From the NCBI GenBank assembly GCA_022824185.1, contig JAJEAU010000010.1, positions 124,001-188,000 of the forward strand: a stretch of DNA of 64,000 nt. Direction: 5' to 3'. The stretch comes from Dehalococcoidia bacterium. GTDB lineage: Bacteria; Chloroflexota; Dehalococcoidia; Lucifugimonadales; Lucifugimonadaceae. Every line of letters begins with the position of its first letter. Position 1 is the first letter of the stretch. The position numbers and the translations under genes are program-made. The notes beneath the pieces were generated by a model. It was given only the letters and a program-made list of their open reading frames with translations, was not told where the DNA came from and searched no databases. Positions 37,384 through 46,999 of the stretch are shown here, piece by piece.

Positions 37384-39441
37384 TCAGCTGCCCAACCCAA
37401 ACCCAAACGGATACAACAAATCCTCCTCCGCATACCCCGGCGCGTCCGAATCCTGCGTTAAGATCGCATCGGCGCTACCTGTCAGCGCGAATGGCAACTT
37501 CGCTTCCGACTTAACCTTTCCGGTCAACACATCCATCAAAGCCGCGTCGCTCGCGCCAAACGATGCAACGATTGCCCCAGCGTTCCTCATCTTGCTTTCC
37601 TCGTCCAACACAAACGGCTGACGGAATCTGACCGCCAACACCGTCCGGTCTGCGCCAATCTCAGACATCACTCCCTTGATGTCCGCCAACGAAGGTCTCA
37701 CAACCCAAGATTCCGACGCCGCCATATCCGAAAACGCGATCTTGTCCAGTTCCTCGGGATCTGGCACTGGAAGGAACCCACCGCCAACCTTGCTGCGATT
37801 GCCGACAACTACTCGGATTACCGCATAGTCGGTCCCTTCCGGGACTGCGGGGCGTGTCTCACCTTTCTCGGCATCGTAATCGCCCGAAAACACGTCGAAC
37901 TCGTTCCAATTCGGTCCACCAACCTCATCGGCGTTCAGGCCCATGACGTAGAGCTTCCGACTGATCGGATCGCTCGGCGCCTCATCAGCCTTCCCGTCGG
38001 TGTGCATCCCCAGAGCAACGAACATGTCGGGTTGAGGCTTCGGCGTCGGCATCTCCAGCGGCAACAAACCGTTCGAGTTCTGGAGAACCACGACCGCCTT
38101 TCGCTGAGCCGCATCCGCCTTCATCTGCGTGATCCGATCACCGAGAACGTATCCAGCACGATCGGAATCCACGAACGGATTCTCAAATAGACCTAACTTG
38201 AACTGTTCGGTCAACAACCTCGTAACGGCTTCATCGACGCGTTCCTCGGAAATCAGACCCTCATGGATGTTCTCCATCATCTGGCCGTGGTCGCTGAATC
38301 CCGAAAGCACGTCAACGCCCGCATTAATCGCCATCGCCACCCGTTCGCCCACGCTTTTGTCCTCGACACCCCAAGGCATCGTCGTCGCGATTGCCGTATC
38401 GGAGTTGACGTTGCCTTCGAACCCCAACCGTTCTCGCAACAGCTCTGTCACGATCCCCTTCGAGAACGACATCCCAACATCATTCGGTAAATACTTCTGC
38501 CCTACCGGCACACCGTAGTACGGCATGATCGAAGACACTCCGGCTTCGATCGCCGCGATAAACGGCTGCAAGTGGTACTCGAATCGGTCCGATGGATACG
38601 TCTGGAACTTTCCGAATGGGAAATGCGGATCCGAACCGCCCTCCTGAGGCCCTCCTCCCGGGAAATGCTTCATCGTCACGGCCACGCTGCGATGATTCAG
38701 CTCATCGCCCTGGATGCCCTTCACCAACACCGTCGCAATCTCGCTGACCAATCCCGCGTCTTCCGCAAAGGTCTCCGTGATCCTGAACCACCTCGGCTCC
38801 GTCGAAAGATCGAGACAGTAACCGTACATCCCCCGAATACCGACCGCGACCCACTCCCTGGCAACGGCACGCGCGAACTCACCGATCAGATCCAGATCGC
38901 GCGTCGCCGCCAACCCAGCCTCCTTCGGCCACGCCGAAAACGCACCTACGGTAGCATCCAATCCGCCCATCCAACCTTCTTCGAAATGATTGCGAGGGTT
39001 CGACTTGAACAGCGCTGGTATCCCCAGACGCGAAGATTCACAAAGCTCCTGCACCGCGTTCGTAAACTGCGCGGTATCGTAAGGCGTTAGCTGTGCTCCA
39101 AAGAACGGATGATGTGCCGTTTCGCTCGGACTGTTCGTGATCGTGTTCCTGAAGATGAAACGCCTCATCTGCGCCCCGTTGACCAACGTGTCAGCAAGCT
39201 CCGGAACTTGACCGCGCGGATCGGCGTTCAGTTGATCGATCATCAACATCCCCGCCTTCTCTTCCAGCGTCATCTGAGAGAGCAGATCTTCAACTCGTTC
39301 ATCCACCGGCCGTCGCCAGTCCTCGTAAACGTCGACGCGACCATTCTTGTTCAAGTCTCGGAACGGCAACCCGTCCTCGTACCGCAACTCAACCGATCTC
39401 GTCTCTACCGCAGGCCGCGTTCCATTAAAGCTTGACGCCAT
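37384..39441 (-). CDS. Glycoside hydrolase family 3 beta-glucosidase-like enzyme
   Basis: A 685-residue cytoplasmic GH3 enzyme; no signal peptide is seen. The (beta/alpha)8 domain has AVTMKHFPGGGPQEGGSDPHFPFG and the nucleophile Asp348 in GNVNSDTAIATTMPWG. The second domain carries RKAVVVLQNSNGLLPL and ends with YPFGFGLG, typical of the family. A short dockerin-like sequence (DLNKNGRVDVYEDW) near the N-terminus is a calcium-loop pattern often seen in GH3 of this group. The ATG at 39441 has AGGAAGGA upstream. Next gene, 35 bases upstream, is a lactonase; together they suggest sugar oxidation and breakdown. Confidence 0.9.
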   Translation of the reverse strand: MASSFNGTRPAVETRSVELRYEDGLPFRDLNKNGRVDVYEDWRRPVDERVEDLLSQMTLEEKAGMLMIDQLNADPRGQVPELADTLVNGAQMRRFIFRNTITNSPSETAHHPFFGAQLTPYDTAQFTNAVQELCESSRLGIPALFKSNPRNHFEEGWMGGLDATVGAFSAWPKEAGLAATRDLDLIGEFARAVAREWVAVGIRGMYGYCLDLSTEPRWFRITETFAEDAGLVSEIATVLVKGIQGDELNHRSVAVTMKHFPGGGPQEGGSDPHFPFGKFQTYPSDRFEYHLQPFIAAIEAGVSSIMPYYGVPVGQKYLPNDVGMSFSKGIVTELLRERLGFEGNVNSDTAIATTMPWGVEDKSVGERVAMAINAGVDVLSGFSDHGQMMENIHEGLISEERVDEAVTRLLTEQFKLGLFENPFVDSDRAGYVLGDRITQMKADAAQRKAVVVLQNSNGLLPLEMPTPKPQPDMFVALGMHTDGKADEAPSDPISRKLYVMGLNADEVGGPNWNEFDVFSGDYDAEKGETRPAVPEGTDYAVIRVVVGNRSKVGGGFLPVPDPEELDKIAFSDMAASESWVVRPSLADIKGVMSEIGADRTVLAVRFRQPFVLDEESKMRNAGAIVASFGASDAALMDVLTGKVKSEAKLPFALTGSADAILTQDSDAPGYAEEDLLYPFGFGLGS

Positions 39442-39476
39442 CAAGTTCAATCCTTCCTTTGCGCCGATCAAGGCGA

Positions 39477-40571
39477 CTAAGCATCCATCATCTGGATGCA
39501 GACTGGCCCCGGTATCGAAATCATGTGGCCCGTGTGGGAAAGCCTCCCCGTATCGGCATCCCGCCTGAACGTGTGGATCGTTCCCGAGTCTTGGTTCTCC
39601 GCAAGCACCCACGTCCCCGTCGGATCAATCGCAAAGTTCCTCGGCGTGTTGCCACGCGTCGACTCGTTCGCAATGTAGTAAAGCATTCGAGCATCCGCGT
39701 CCCATCCATAGATCGCCAAAGTGTCGTGGCCTCGATTCGACCCGTAAACGTGCTTACCGTCCGGCGAAACATGGATATCCGCCGTGCTGTTGCCATCCTC
39801 GTACGTCACATCAGGCCGCACCGTGCCTACCCAATGCGTCTCAGTCAATCCACCCGTGTCCTGATCCACGTCGTAGCAACTGATCGTCAACCCGATCTCG
39901 TTGATCGCAAACGCGTTCTCGCCGTTTGGATGGAAAGCAAAATGCCGGGGCCCGCCACCGGGTGGCGAATCGACCGACGCATCCTCGTTCAACACCAGTT
40001 TTCCGCCCTCATGGTCGATGTCGTAGACCAGCACCTTGTCCAACCCCAAATCACACACGATCAACTGATTGTTCCTCGGCGAAACCGTCACCGAGTGCGC
40101 ATGAGGCTCATTCTGCCGACTCGCTTCTACGCCGCTCCCACCGACATGCTGGTGGAAATCACACGCCTCGTTCAAGCTCCCATCGTCATTGACCTCAAAC
40201 ATCGCCACCGAACCACCGGCATAGTTCGCAACGAACAGATACTTCCCGTTCTGCTCCACAACTAGGTGACACGGTCCCGTCCCTTTCGTCGACTGCTTGT
40301 TGATCAACGAGAGCTTACCGTTCTCGCCGATGCTGTAAGCATGAACACCGCCCGCGTCGTCGCCCTCGTAATCGTTGATCTCGGCGACTGAGTACAAGTA
40401 ATTCCCATTCGGGTGGATGGTCACGAACGACGGATTCGGCCCGCTATCTGTCGCGACAGACAACTCGGTCAACTGTCCCGTCTCGCCGTTCAACCTACAC
40501 GTATAAATCCCCTTCGCACCGAGATTGGTGTAGGTCCCCACAAAAATCAACTGGTCTTTAGGATGTCCCAT
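39477..40571 (-). CDS. Beta-propeller lactonase (6-phosphogluconolactonase/YbhE-like)
   Basis: A 364-residue seven-bladed propeller enzyme of the cytosolic lactonase family. Typical segments are FVGTYTNLGAKGIYTCRLN, PSFVTIHPNGNYLYSVAE, the metal/substrate-loop GTGPCHLVVEQNGKYLFVANYAGGSVAMF, and GPRHFAFHPNGENAFAINE with NTPRNFAIDPTGTWVLAENQ. It hydrolyses sugar lactones, such as 6-phosphogluconolactone. It probably forms a two-gene unit with GH3 and lies divergent from acnA. Confidence 0.92.
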   Translation of the reverse strand: MGHPKDQLIFVGTYTNLGAKGIYTCRLNGETGQLTELSVATDSGPNPSFVTIHPNGNYLYSVAEINDYEGDDAGGVHAYSIGENGKLSLINKQSTKGTGPCHLVVEQNGKYLFVANYAGGSVAMFEVNDDGSLNEACDFHQHVGGSGVEASRQNEPHAHSVTVSPRNNQLIVCDLGLDKVLVYDIDHEGGKLVLNEDASVDSPPGGGPRHFAFHPNGENAFAINEIGLTISCYDVDQDTGGLTETHWVGTVRPDVTYEDGNSTADIHVSPDGKHVYGSNRGHDTLAIYGWDADARMLYYIANESTRGNTPRNFAIDPTGTWVLAENQDSGTIHTFRRDADTGRLSHTGHMISIPGPVCIQMMDA

Positions 40572-40720
40572 GCTTGCGATCCGCCTTTCGATCAATCTTC
40601 AATCGCCTTCTGGCATGCGCTTGAAAATGATAAGCGACAATCTTCAACGCACGTTCGCTGTTACATTAAATGTCAACGCCCCGAACACTCTTACCACCAA
40701 CAAACAAACACGAGCCGCGC

Positions 40721-43375
40721 ATGAATTCAGCACCTTTCGACGCCGTCAAGACCCTCGATGTCCAAGGCCAAAGCTACCGCTACTACGACTTGGCAACTCT
40801 CGAAGACGCCGGACTCTGCACCATCGCAAAACTGCCGTTCTCGATCCGCGTCCTCCTTGAGAACGCCCTCCGGAACGCCCACATCGGTCCCGCAAACGAC
40901 GACGATGTTCGAATCGTGGCCTCATGGTCTCCTGACCAAGCTCCTCCCAAGGAGTTTCCCTACATGCCGGGCCGCGTCACGCTCCAAGACTTCACCGGCG
41001 TGCCGGTCGTCGTCGACCTCGCCTCCATGCGCGACGCAGTCGCCGAAAAAGGCGTCGATCCAAGTGTCATCAACCCAGTCGTCCACTCAGACCTCGTCAT
41101 TGACCACTCCGTGCAGGTCGATTACTTCGCATCCGAAGGCGCTCTCGCACGCAACATCGACCTCGAATTCGAACGAAACGTCGAGCGTTACAAGCTGTTG
41201 AAATGGTCGCAGACCGCCTTCAACAACATGCTCGTGATCCCACCCGGAACCGGCATCGTCCACCAAGTGAACCTCGAATTCCTCGCCTCCGCAGTCCTCA
41301 CTGCCGATGTCGAAGGCGAAACTATCGTATACCCCGACACCTGCGTCGGAACCGATTCCCACACCACCATGATCAACGGCCTAGGCGTCCTCGGATGGGG
41401 CGTCGGCGGGATCGAAGCAGAGGCCGTGATGCTCGGCCAGCCTTACTACATGCTCGTCCCCGAAGTCGTCGGCGTCAAACTTTCCGGCAAACTGCCCGAA
41501 GGCGCAACCGCCACAGACCTCGTCCTATCTGTAACCGAGATGCTACGAAACGTCGGTGTCGTCGAGAAATTCGTCGAGTTCCACGGACCTGGCCTCGCAA
41601 ATCTGCCTGTCGCCGACCGCGCAACCATCGGCAATATGTCACCCGAATACGGCGCAACTTGCGGCTTCTTCCCCATCGACGACCAAACTCTCGACTACCT
41701 ACGCAGAACCGGTCGCTCTGAAGAAACCGTCGCCCTAGTCGATGCCTACGCCAAAGCCAACTACCTGACGCCTTCAGAATCCGACGACCCGCAGTACACC
41801 ATCTCCTTGGAGTTCGACCTCGGAGATGTCGAGCCCAGCATGGCAGGTCCGAAACGACCTCAGGATCGCGTCACCCTCGACAATGTGGCCGGAAACTTCC
41901 GCGACGCCTTCCCCAAAGAAACATCAACTGCTTCCTCCAACGGTGCCGATGTCACCGACGGATCAGTCGTGATCGCCGCCATCACCAGCTGTACAAACAC
42001 CTCCAACCCATCCGTCATGGTCGGCGCCGGACTCCTAGCCCGCAACGCCGTCGAACGCGGCCTTGAGCGCAAATGGTGGGTAAAAAGCAGTTTGGCACCC
42101 GGCTCTAAAGTCGTCTCAGACTACCTCGACCGTGCCGGCCTCACCGATCCCCTCGAAACCCTTGGCTTCCAGACCGTCGGTTACGGATGCACAACTTGCA
42201 TCGGCAACTCCGGACCTCTCCCGCAAGAAGTCTCCGACGCCGTCAATGACCAGGACCTCGTCGCAGCCGCAGTTCTCAGCGGAAATCGAAACTTCGAAGG
42301 CCGCGTCCATCCGCAAGTCAAAGCCAACTACCTCGCATCACCGATGCTGGTTGTCGCCTACGCCCTTGCCGGACACATCGACATCGACCTCACCAAAGAC
42401 CCGATCGGCGCCGACCCGAACGGCAACGACATATTCCTCTCCGACATCTGGCCCAGCCAAAACGAGATCGCCCAGACCGTCGCATCGGCAGTCGGTGTTG
42501 ACCAGTTCAATGACCGCTACGGCGCCGTCTACGAAGGCCCGGACCAGTGGCAAGACCTCGAATCTGCAACCGGCGAACTCTTTCAGTGGGACCCCGGAAG
42601 CACCTACATCCAGCCACCGCCATACTTCGAAGGCTTCGAACTAGAACCCGAACCGCGAGACGGCATCGAGAACGCCCGCGTACTAGTAAGCGTCGCCGAC
42701 TCCGTTACCACCGACCACATCTCCCCTGCTGGCAGCATCCCGCCATCCGCCCCGTCCGGCCAGCACCTCATCGGCAACGACGTCCCCCGTCGAGCCTTCA
42801 ACTCCTACGGCTCCCGACGCGGCAACCACAACGTCATGATGCGCGGCACCTTCGGGAACATCCGGCTCCGCAACCAACTAACCCCTGACCACGAAGGCGA
42901 CTTCACCATCTACCATCCGACCGGCGAAACGATGCGCATCTTCAACGCCGCCGAGCGATACCGCGAAGACGGCACCCCGCTGATAGTCATCGCCGGCAAG
43001 GAATACGGCACCGGTTCATCCCGAGACTGGGCCGCTAAAGGCCCCATGCTCCTCGGCGTCCGAGCAGTCATCGCCGAATCCTTCGAGCGCATCCACCGAT
43101 CCAACCTCATCGGCATGGGCGTGATCCCCCTCCAATTCACCGACGGCCAATCCGCCCAATCCCTAGGCCTCACCGGCTCCGAATCCTTCACCATCGAAGG
43201 CGTAACCGGCACCGTCCAACCCGGATCAACCCTGACCGTCAGCGCAACCTCAGAAGACGGCTCGACGAGAACATTCGATGTCCTCTCTCGCGTCGACACC
43301 GCCATCGAAGCCGAATACTACGAACACGGCGGCCTGCTACCCTACGTGTTGCGCCAAATGATCGCCCAGAGCTGA
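40721..43375 (+). CDS. acnA: Aconitate hydratase A
   Basis: An 884-residue AcnA/IRP-type aconitase interconverting citrate and isocitrate in the TCA cycle. The start MNSAPFDAVKTLDVQGQSYRYYDL is standard. The 4Fe-4S cysteines are in TSCTNTSNPSVM and GYGCTTCIGNSGPL; the swivel domain contains NSYGSRRGNHNVMMRGTFGN and GKEYGTGSSRDWAAKGP. A 17-residue longer frame from 40670 would not be homologous. The gene stands alone and is followed by a hairpin repeat at 43385. Confidence 0.97.
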   Translation: MNSAPFDAVKTLDVQGQSYRYYDLATLEDAGLCTIAKLPFSIRVLLENALRNAHIGPANDDDVRIVASWSPDQAPPKEFPYMPGRVTLQDFTGVPVVVDLASMRDAVAEKGVDPSVINPVVHSDLVIDHSVQVDYFASEGALARNIDLEFERNVERYKLLKWSQTAFNNMLVIPPGTGIVHQVNLEFLASAVLTADVEGETIVYPDTCVGTDSHTTMINGLGVLGWGVGGIEAEAVMLGQPYYMLVPEVVGVKLSGKLPEGATATDLVLSVTEMLRNVGVVEKFVEFHGPGLANLPVADRATIGNMSPEYGATCGFFPIDDQTLDYLRRTGRSEETVALVDAYAKANYLTPSESDDPQYTISLEFDLGDVEPSMAGPKRPQDRVTLDNVAGNFRDAFPKETSTASSNGADVTDGSVVIAAITSCTNTSNPSVMVGAGLLARNAVERGLERKWWVKSSLAPGSKVVSDYLDRAGLTDPLETLGFQTVGYGCTTCIGNSGPLPQEVSDAVNDQDLVAAAVLSGNRNFEGRVHPQVKANYLASPMLVVAYALAGHIDIDLTKDPIGADPNGNDIFLSDIWPSQNEIAQTVASAVGVDQFNDRYGAVYEGPDQWQDLESATGELFQWDPGSTYIQPPPYFEGFELEPEPRDGIENARVLVSVADSVTTDHISPAGSIPPSAPSGQHLIGNDVPRRAFNSYGSRRGNHNVMMRGTFGNIRLRNQLTPDHEGDFTIYHPTGETMRIFNAAERYREDGTPLIVIAGKEYGTGSSRDWAAKGPMLLGVRAVIAESFERIHRSNLIGMGVIPLQFTDGQSAQSLGLTGSESFTIEGVTGTVQPGSTLTVSATSEDGSTRTFDVLSRVDTAIEAEYYEHGGLLPYVLRQMIAQS

Positions 43376-43384
43376 TCTCACGCC

Positions 43385-43404
43385 ATCCCGGCGAAGGCCG
43401 GGAT
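43385..43404. repeat. REP-like palindrome (ATCCCGGC-GAAG-GCCGGGAT) between acnA and SDR genes
   Basis: Perfect 8-bp dyad with a 4-base loop in the convergent gap. Close copies are at 58587 (ATTCCGGC-CTTC-GCCGGAAT) and, degenerate, at 54249. It could serve as a bidirectional transcription stop, but has no U-tract. Confidence 0.7.
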
Positions 43405-43433
43405 CCACCTGTCTTCTAAGTGCGACCGGGGAT

Positions 43434-44390
43434 CTAAGCCGCCCCCGCCATCCCGTCGTCTTCATCCTCGACGACACTCGACACACGATCGGCTAGCTCA
43501 AACCGTAAACACTCGCGCAGATCACCAAACTCGAACTCAAACCCCGCATCCAGCAACTTCTCCGGTATCACCAACGCACTGTTGATCACCAACTCTTGGA
43601 TGTAATTCCCAATCACCAAGTTCGCAACCACCGCTGGCATCCAACCGAAACTCGGTTTACCCATCACATCGCCGATCGCATCCGCCACCTCGGAGTTGCG
43701 CACAACGCCCGGCGCAACAACGTTCACCGGCCCTTCCAGCCTCTCATTCTCCGCGACAAACAGCAACGCCGAGACCGCATCGTCGATATGCACCCACGGT
43801 GTCCACTGCCGCCCATTACCGATTCGACCGCCGACTCCCATCCGAAACGGCTTCAACAATGCATCCAACGGCCCGCCACCCGCGCTTAGAACCATTCCGA
43901 ACCTCACCGTCGACGTCCTAACCCCAAACTCTGAAGCACTTTCCGTCGCCGCCTCCCATGGCACCGCTATATCCGCAAGCACCCCATCGCCCTTGGCGCT
44001 CGACTCTGTCAACTGCTCATCCCCTCGATCGCCGTAAATCGCCACCCCTGAAGCGGTCACCAACACCTTCGGCGGAACCTCCATACGTCTCAACACCTCA
44101 ACCAACGTCTGAGTAGTCACGATCCGACTGCTCGATATCACCTCCAAGTAACGGGTCGTCCAACGCTTCGCCACCGATGCGCCCGAGAGATTAACGACCG
44201 CATCTACATCACCCAAAGCCGCCACATCCACGGAATCAGGATCGTCAGGACTCCACTGAACCTCTTCCACTTCGGCGTCGAGATTGGCCTCCCGACGAAC
44301 CAGATGAACTACCTCATCACCGCGCCCCAGCAATCGTTCCGTTAATGCCTGACCGATATAACCACTTGCACCAGATATGAGAGTTCTCAT
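43434..44390 (-). CDS. TIGR01777 family NAD-binding protein (SulA/YfcH-like epimerase)
   Basis: A 318-residue SDR of the YfcH/TIGR01777 group: the glycine loop ISGASGYIGQALTERL, then VNLSGASVAKRWT, KVLVTASGVAIYG and the TPWVHIDDAV segment, all typical. The role of the family is not well defined; it is often linked to cell division or chromosome repair by name only. It lies 7 bases downstream of an SDR gene on the same strand. Confidence 0.88.
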   Translation of the reverse strand: MRTLISGASGYIGQALTERLLGRGDEVVHLVRREANLDAEVEEVQWSPDDPDSVDVAALGDVDAVVNLSGASVAKRWTTRYLEVISSSRIVTTQTLVEVLRRMEVPPKVLVTASGVAIYGDRGDEQLTESSAKGDGVLADIAVPWEAATESASEFGVRTSTVRFGMVLSAGGGPLDALLKPFRMGVGGRIGNGRQWTPWVHIDDAVSALLFVAENERLEGPVNVVAPGVVRNSEVADAIGDVMGKPSFGWMPAVVANLVIGNYIQELVINSALVIPEKLLDAGFEFEFGDLRECLRFELADRVSSVVEDEDDGMAGAA

Positions 44391-44397
44391 ATTTCAA

Positions 44398-45195
44398 TCA
44401 TAGAGCAGCGCCACCATCAACCGTAATCATCGAACCTGTTATCCCGCTCGCCTCGTCCGAAGCCGCAAACAAAAAAGCATTCGCCAAATCCTCCGGCATC
44501 ATCATACGCCCCATCGGCGTACTCGCAACTCGGCGTCCAAGATTCTCAGGATTGTCGATGCTCGTCGACTCGTCATTGGGGCTGTATTCGTTGTTCCCCC
44601 TGATGAACGGTGTATCCACATGCCCCGGCGAAATGATCACCGAGCGGATGTTTTCCTTCGCATAACTCGCAGCCGCCGCACGATTCAGTCCCACCATGCC
44701 CATCTTCTGAGCAGCATATCCGGGCGATCCGCCTCCCGGCCGTATCGACGCCAAAGATCCGATATTCAGGATCGCACCGCCGCCAGCCTTCCGCATGGAC
44801 GGAACTACCGCTTTGATCCCCAAAAACGCCCCCGTCAGACCCGTCTCCATGATGATGTTCCACATATCCAGCGACTGATCATCGAAACTCACTCGGAAAT
44901 TTGCCCCAGCGTTATTGCACAAGATACTCACTGGACCGAACCTTTCCTCCGTCGCCTTCACACAATCCGCCCAGACCGCTTCATCTCGAACATCCAACTC
45001 AAAACCAAACGCCTTGCCTCCATACTCGCCGATCTCGGCAACCACAGCCTCAGCCGCATCCATCCTGAAGTCGGCGACGCACACCGCCGCACCATGCGCC
45101 GCAAAAAGCCGACACTGCGCACCACCCATGGCACCGCCACCACCAGTAACGATGGCGACTTTACCTTCAAGTCGCTTGCCGAAATTCGCGTTCAT
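44398..45195 (-). CDS. SDR-family oxidoreductase
   Basis: A 265-residue classical short-chain dehydrogenase. The cofactor loop is TGGGGAMGGAQ, followed by ILCNNAGA and the catalytic Ser (NIGSLASI) and Tyr-x-x-x-Lys (GYAAQKMG); the C-terminus FLFAASDEASGITGSMITVDGGAAL is the standard end. Probably NAD-linked because of the acidic residue after strand 2 (VADFR). An alcohol or sugar oxidoreductase is likely; the substrate is unknown. The ATG at 45195 is used because upstream residues are not conserved. Confidence 0.93.
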   Translation of the reverse strand: MNANFGKRLEGKVAIVTGGGGAMGGAQCRLFAAHGAAVCVADFRMDAAEAVVAEIGEYGGKAFGFELDVRDEAVWADCVKATEERFGPVSILCNNAGANFRVSFDDQSLDMWNIIMETGLTGAFLGIKAVVPSMRKAGGGAILNIGSLASIRPGGGSPGYAAQKMGMVGLNRAAAASYAKENIRSVIISPGHVDTPFIRGNNEYSPNDESTSIDNPENLGRRVASTPMGRMMMPEDLANAFLFAASDEASGITGSMITVDGGAAL

Positions 45196-45263
45196 ATTGA
45201 CCCTCGATGCTTGGACGGTGTGTTTCGCATGAATTCTTACACAAATCCACGTCGGGAGCCGTT

Positions 45264-46070
45264 TCAACCAACGAGTGGTTTGATCAGTCCGACGAGAGCG
45301 CCTTGAGGATCGACGATCCAGGCGATACGCCCGATGCCAGGCACGTCCCACGGTGGATCAGGCAATTCGCCCCCACGTGCAACGGCTCGCTCCGTCGCAG
45401 CGTCGACATCGTCCACGTTGAAATACACAACCCACGCAGCGCCTCCAAGTCGCTCCTGCAAATCCTCCCTCAACCCACCAGACGAACTAATTCCCATTAC
45501 CGGTCCGTCTGCGGTGTGAACGATTGAATTGACCGAACCATCCGGCATCTCCATGGGTTCGGTTTTTACCTTGAGCAAGGTTCTGAAAAACGCGGCGGCA
45601 GCCTCCGGATCGGGCGTCATCAATTCGCACCACTGCATCGAACCATGCTCGTGCTTGATCGTCGGTCCCGACTGATACGCCTGCCATATCTTCACCGTGC
45701 CTCCGGTCGGATCTGCGACTTCAGCGAGAACGCCGTACTCCCCTACCTTTTCCGGAGCCGCCGCCACAGTCCCGCCGAGACCCGCAACGCGCCCAGCGAC
45801 TTCCTCAGCGTCGTCAACTAGCAACTGCACGCCCCACGACGCCCGGGCGTCGCCCTTGACTTCGTTTTTTTCGTGCTCAGCGATTCCAGCCGCAAACCCC
45901 GACGAATTCTCCGCCCACACGTACCGAATCCCACCAACCTCCTCCGGCGGTGCCTCCTCATATCGCCAGCCGAACAACCCGTTGTAAAACGACTTCGACG
46001 CATCTAAGTCGGGCGCACCAAGATCGACCCAAAACGGGGAACCGTGGCCGAGTTCTGTGTATTGAGGCAT
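45264..46070 (-). CDS. Two-domain VOC family protein, array member 1
   Basis: A 268-residue protein with two VOC (glyoxalase-type) units: unit 1 about 8–132 (GSPFWVDLGAPDLDASKSFYNGLFGW ... DPTGGTVKIWQ) and unit 2 about 141–265 (SMQWCELMTPDPEAAAAFFRTLL ... DPQGALVGLIKP). Similar to the mycobacterial CFP30B-type family. The usual C-terminal metal-binding Glu is missing in both units, so it may bind a ligand without a metal. It is the last gene of six in the array. Substrate unknown. Confidence 0.88.
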   Translation of the reverse strand: MPQYTELGHGSPFWVDLGAPDLDASKSFYNGLFGWRYEEAPPEEVGGIRYVWAENSSGFAAGIAEHEKNEVKGDARASWGVQLLVDDAEEVAGRVAGLGGTVAAAPEKVGEYGVLAEVADPTGGTVKIWQAYQSGPTIKHEHGSMQWCELMTPDPEAAAAFFRTLLKVKTEPMEMPDGSVNSIVHTADGPVMGISSSGGLREDLQERLGGAAWVVYFNVDDVDAATERAVARGGELPDPPWDVPGIGRIAWIVDPQGALVGLIKPLVG

Positions 46071-46170
46071 ATCGTTTCGTCTTCATTCCCCATAAAGTCA
46101 ACGCGTCGGAATTGAATCGCAAATCCTGTTCACCACATTATCCGCGCCTTCGACCTCGCTCACCTGTCTA

Positions 46171-46974
46171 TCATTCCCCTTGAATTCGAGACTCAACAAC
46201 GCAGAAATCCGCCCCCTGCGGATCCCTCAACACAATCAACCGGCCGATATCCGCTTCCGCAGGTTCGTCTGCCATCGCCTTGCCGCCGTTGGATTCCACG
46301 TAGTCCACCGCTGCGTCGAGATCGTCCACCTGAAAGTAGACGAACCACATCGAAGGCACACCATCAGCGATCATCCTATCCGGCCACTGAAACATGCCTG
46401 CAACTTCAATCCCATCGACAACCCACGTCGTGTAACCGTCGAGACCATCCATAGGTCTGGTCGCCGTCTCAATCCCAAGCACCTTTTCGAAATACTCGAC
46501 CGCCCCCCTCCGATCCGAGCTCACATGCTCGAACCAGGTGACGGCTCCTATCCCAGCCCGCACTGAGCTGCCTTTGAACTCGTTCGGTTCCCAAAGAGTG
46601 GTTCTACATCCCGTCGGATCCTCGATCACCGCAGTTCGCCCGGCACGATCAACCTCCGTCACTCCCGCAACGACCATCCCGAACTCCCGCGCACGTTCAA
46701 CCGACGTCTCTACATCGTCGACCGAAACGTAGACATTCCACGCCGATCCGTCCATCGGTCGCAACTGACCCGGACCTAACTGGTATATCGCCGCCGTAGC
46801 GCGCCCATCAACCAACGCCATCGCATACGTCCCGATCCCCATCTCTCCCATCTCCTCGTCCGCGTACTCCCAGCCAAAAAGCCCCGAGTAAAACTGCTTG
46901 GCAGCCGAAAGATCGGTCATCGCCAGATCGACCCAGCACGGAACCCCATGCCCGTATCGATCAACCCGCAGCAT
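46171..46974 (-). CDS. Two-domain VOC family protein, array member 2
   Basis: A 267-residue paralog. Unit 1 (GVPCWVDLAMTDLSAAKQFYSGLFGW) and unit 2 (AVTWFEHVSSDRRGAVEYFEKVLGI) are both present, ending DPQGADFCVVESRIQGE. A C-terminal Glu (VVES) that could bind metal is kept in unit 2, unlike member 1, so the members are not functionally identical. The ATG at 46974 is chosen; upstream Arg-rich residues are antisense noise from the neighbouring gene. Confidence 0.87.
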   Translation of the reverse strand: MLRVDRYGHGVPCWVDLAMTDLSAAKQFYSGLFGWEYADEEMGEMGIGTYAMALVDGRATAAIYQLGPGQLRPMDGSAWNVYVSVDDVETSVERAREFGMVVAGVTEVDRAGRTAVIEDPTGCRTTLWEPNEFKGSSVRAGIGAVTWFEHVSSDRRGAVEYFEKVLGIETATRPMDGLDGYTTWVVDGIEVAGMFQWPDRMIADGVPSMWFVYFQVDDLDAAVDYVESNGGKAMADEPAEADIGRLIVLRDPQGADFCVVESRIQGE

Positions 46975-46999
46975 AAACCGCCCGACGGGATGCGATCCC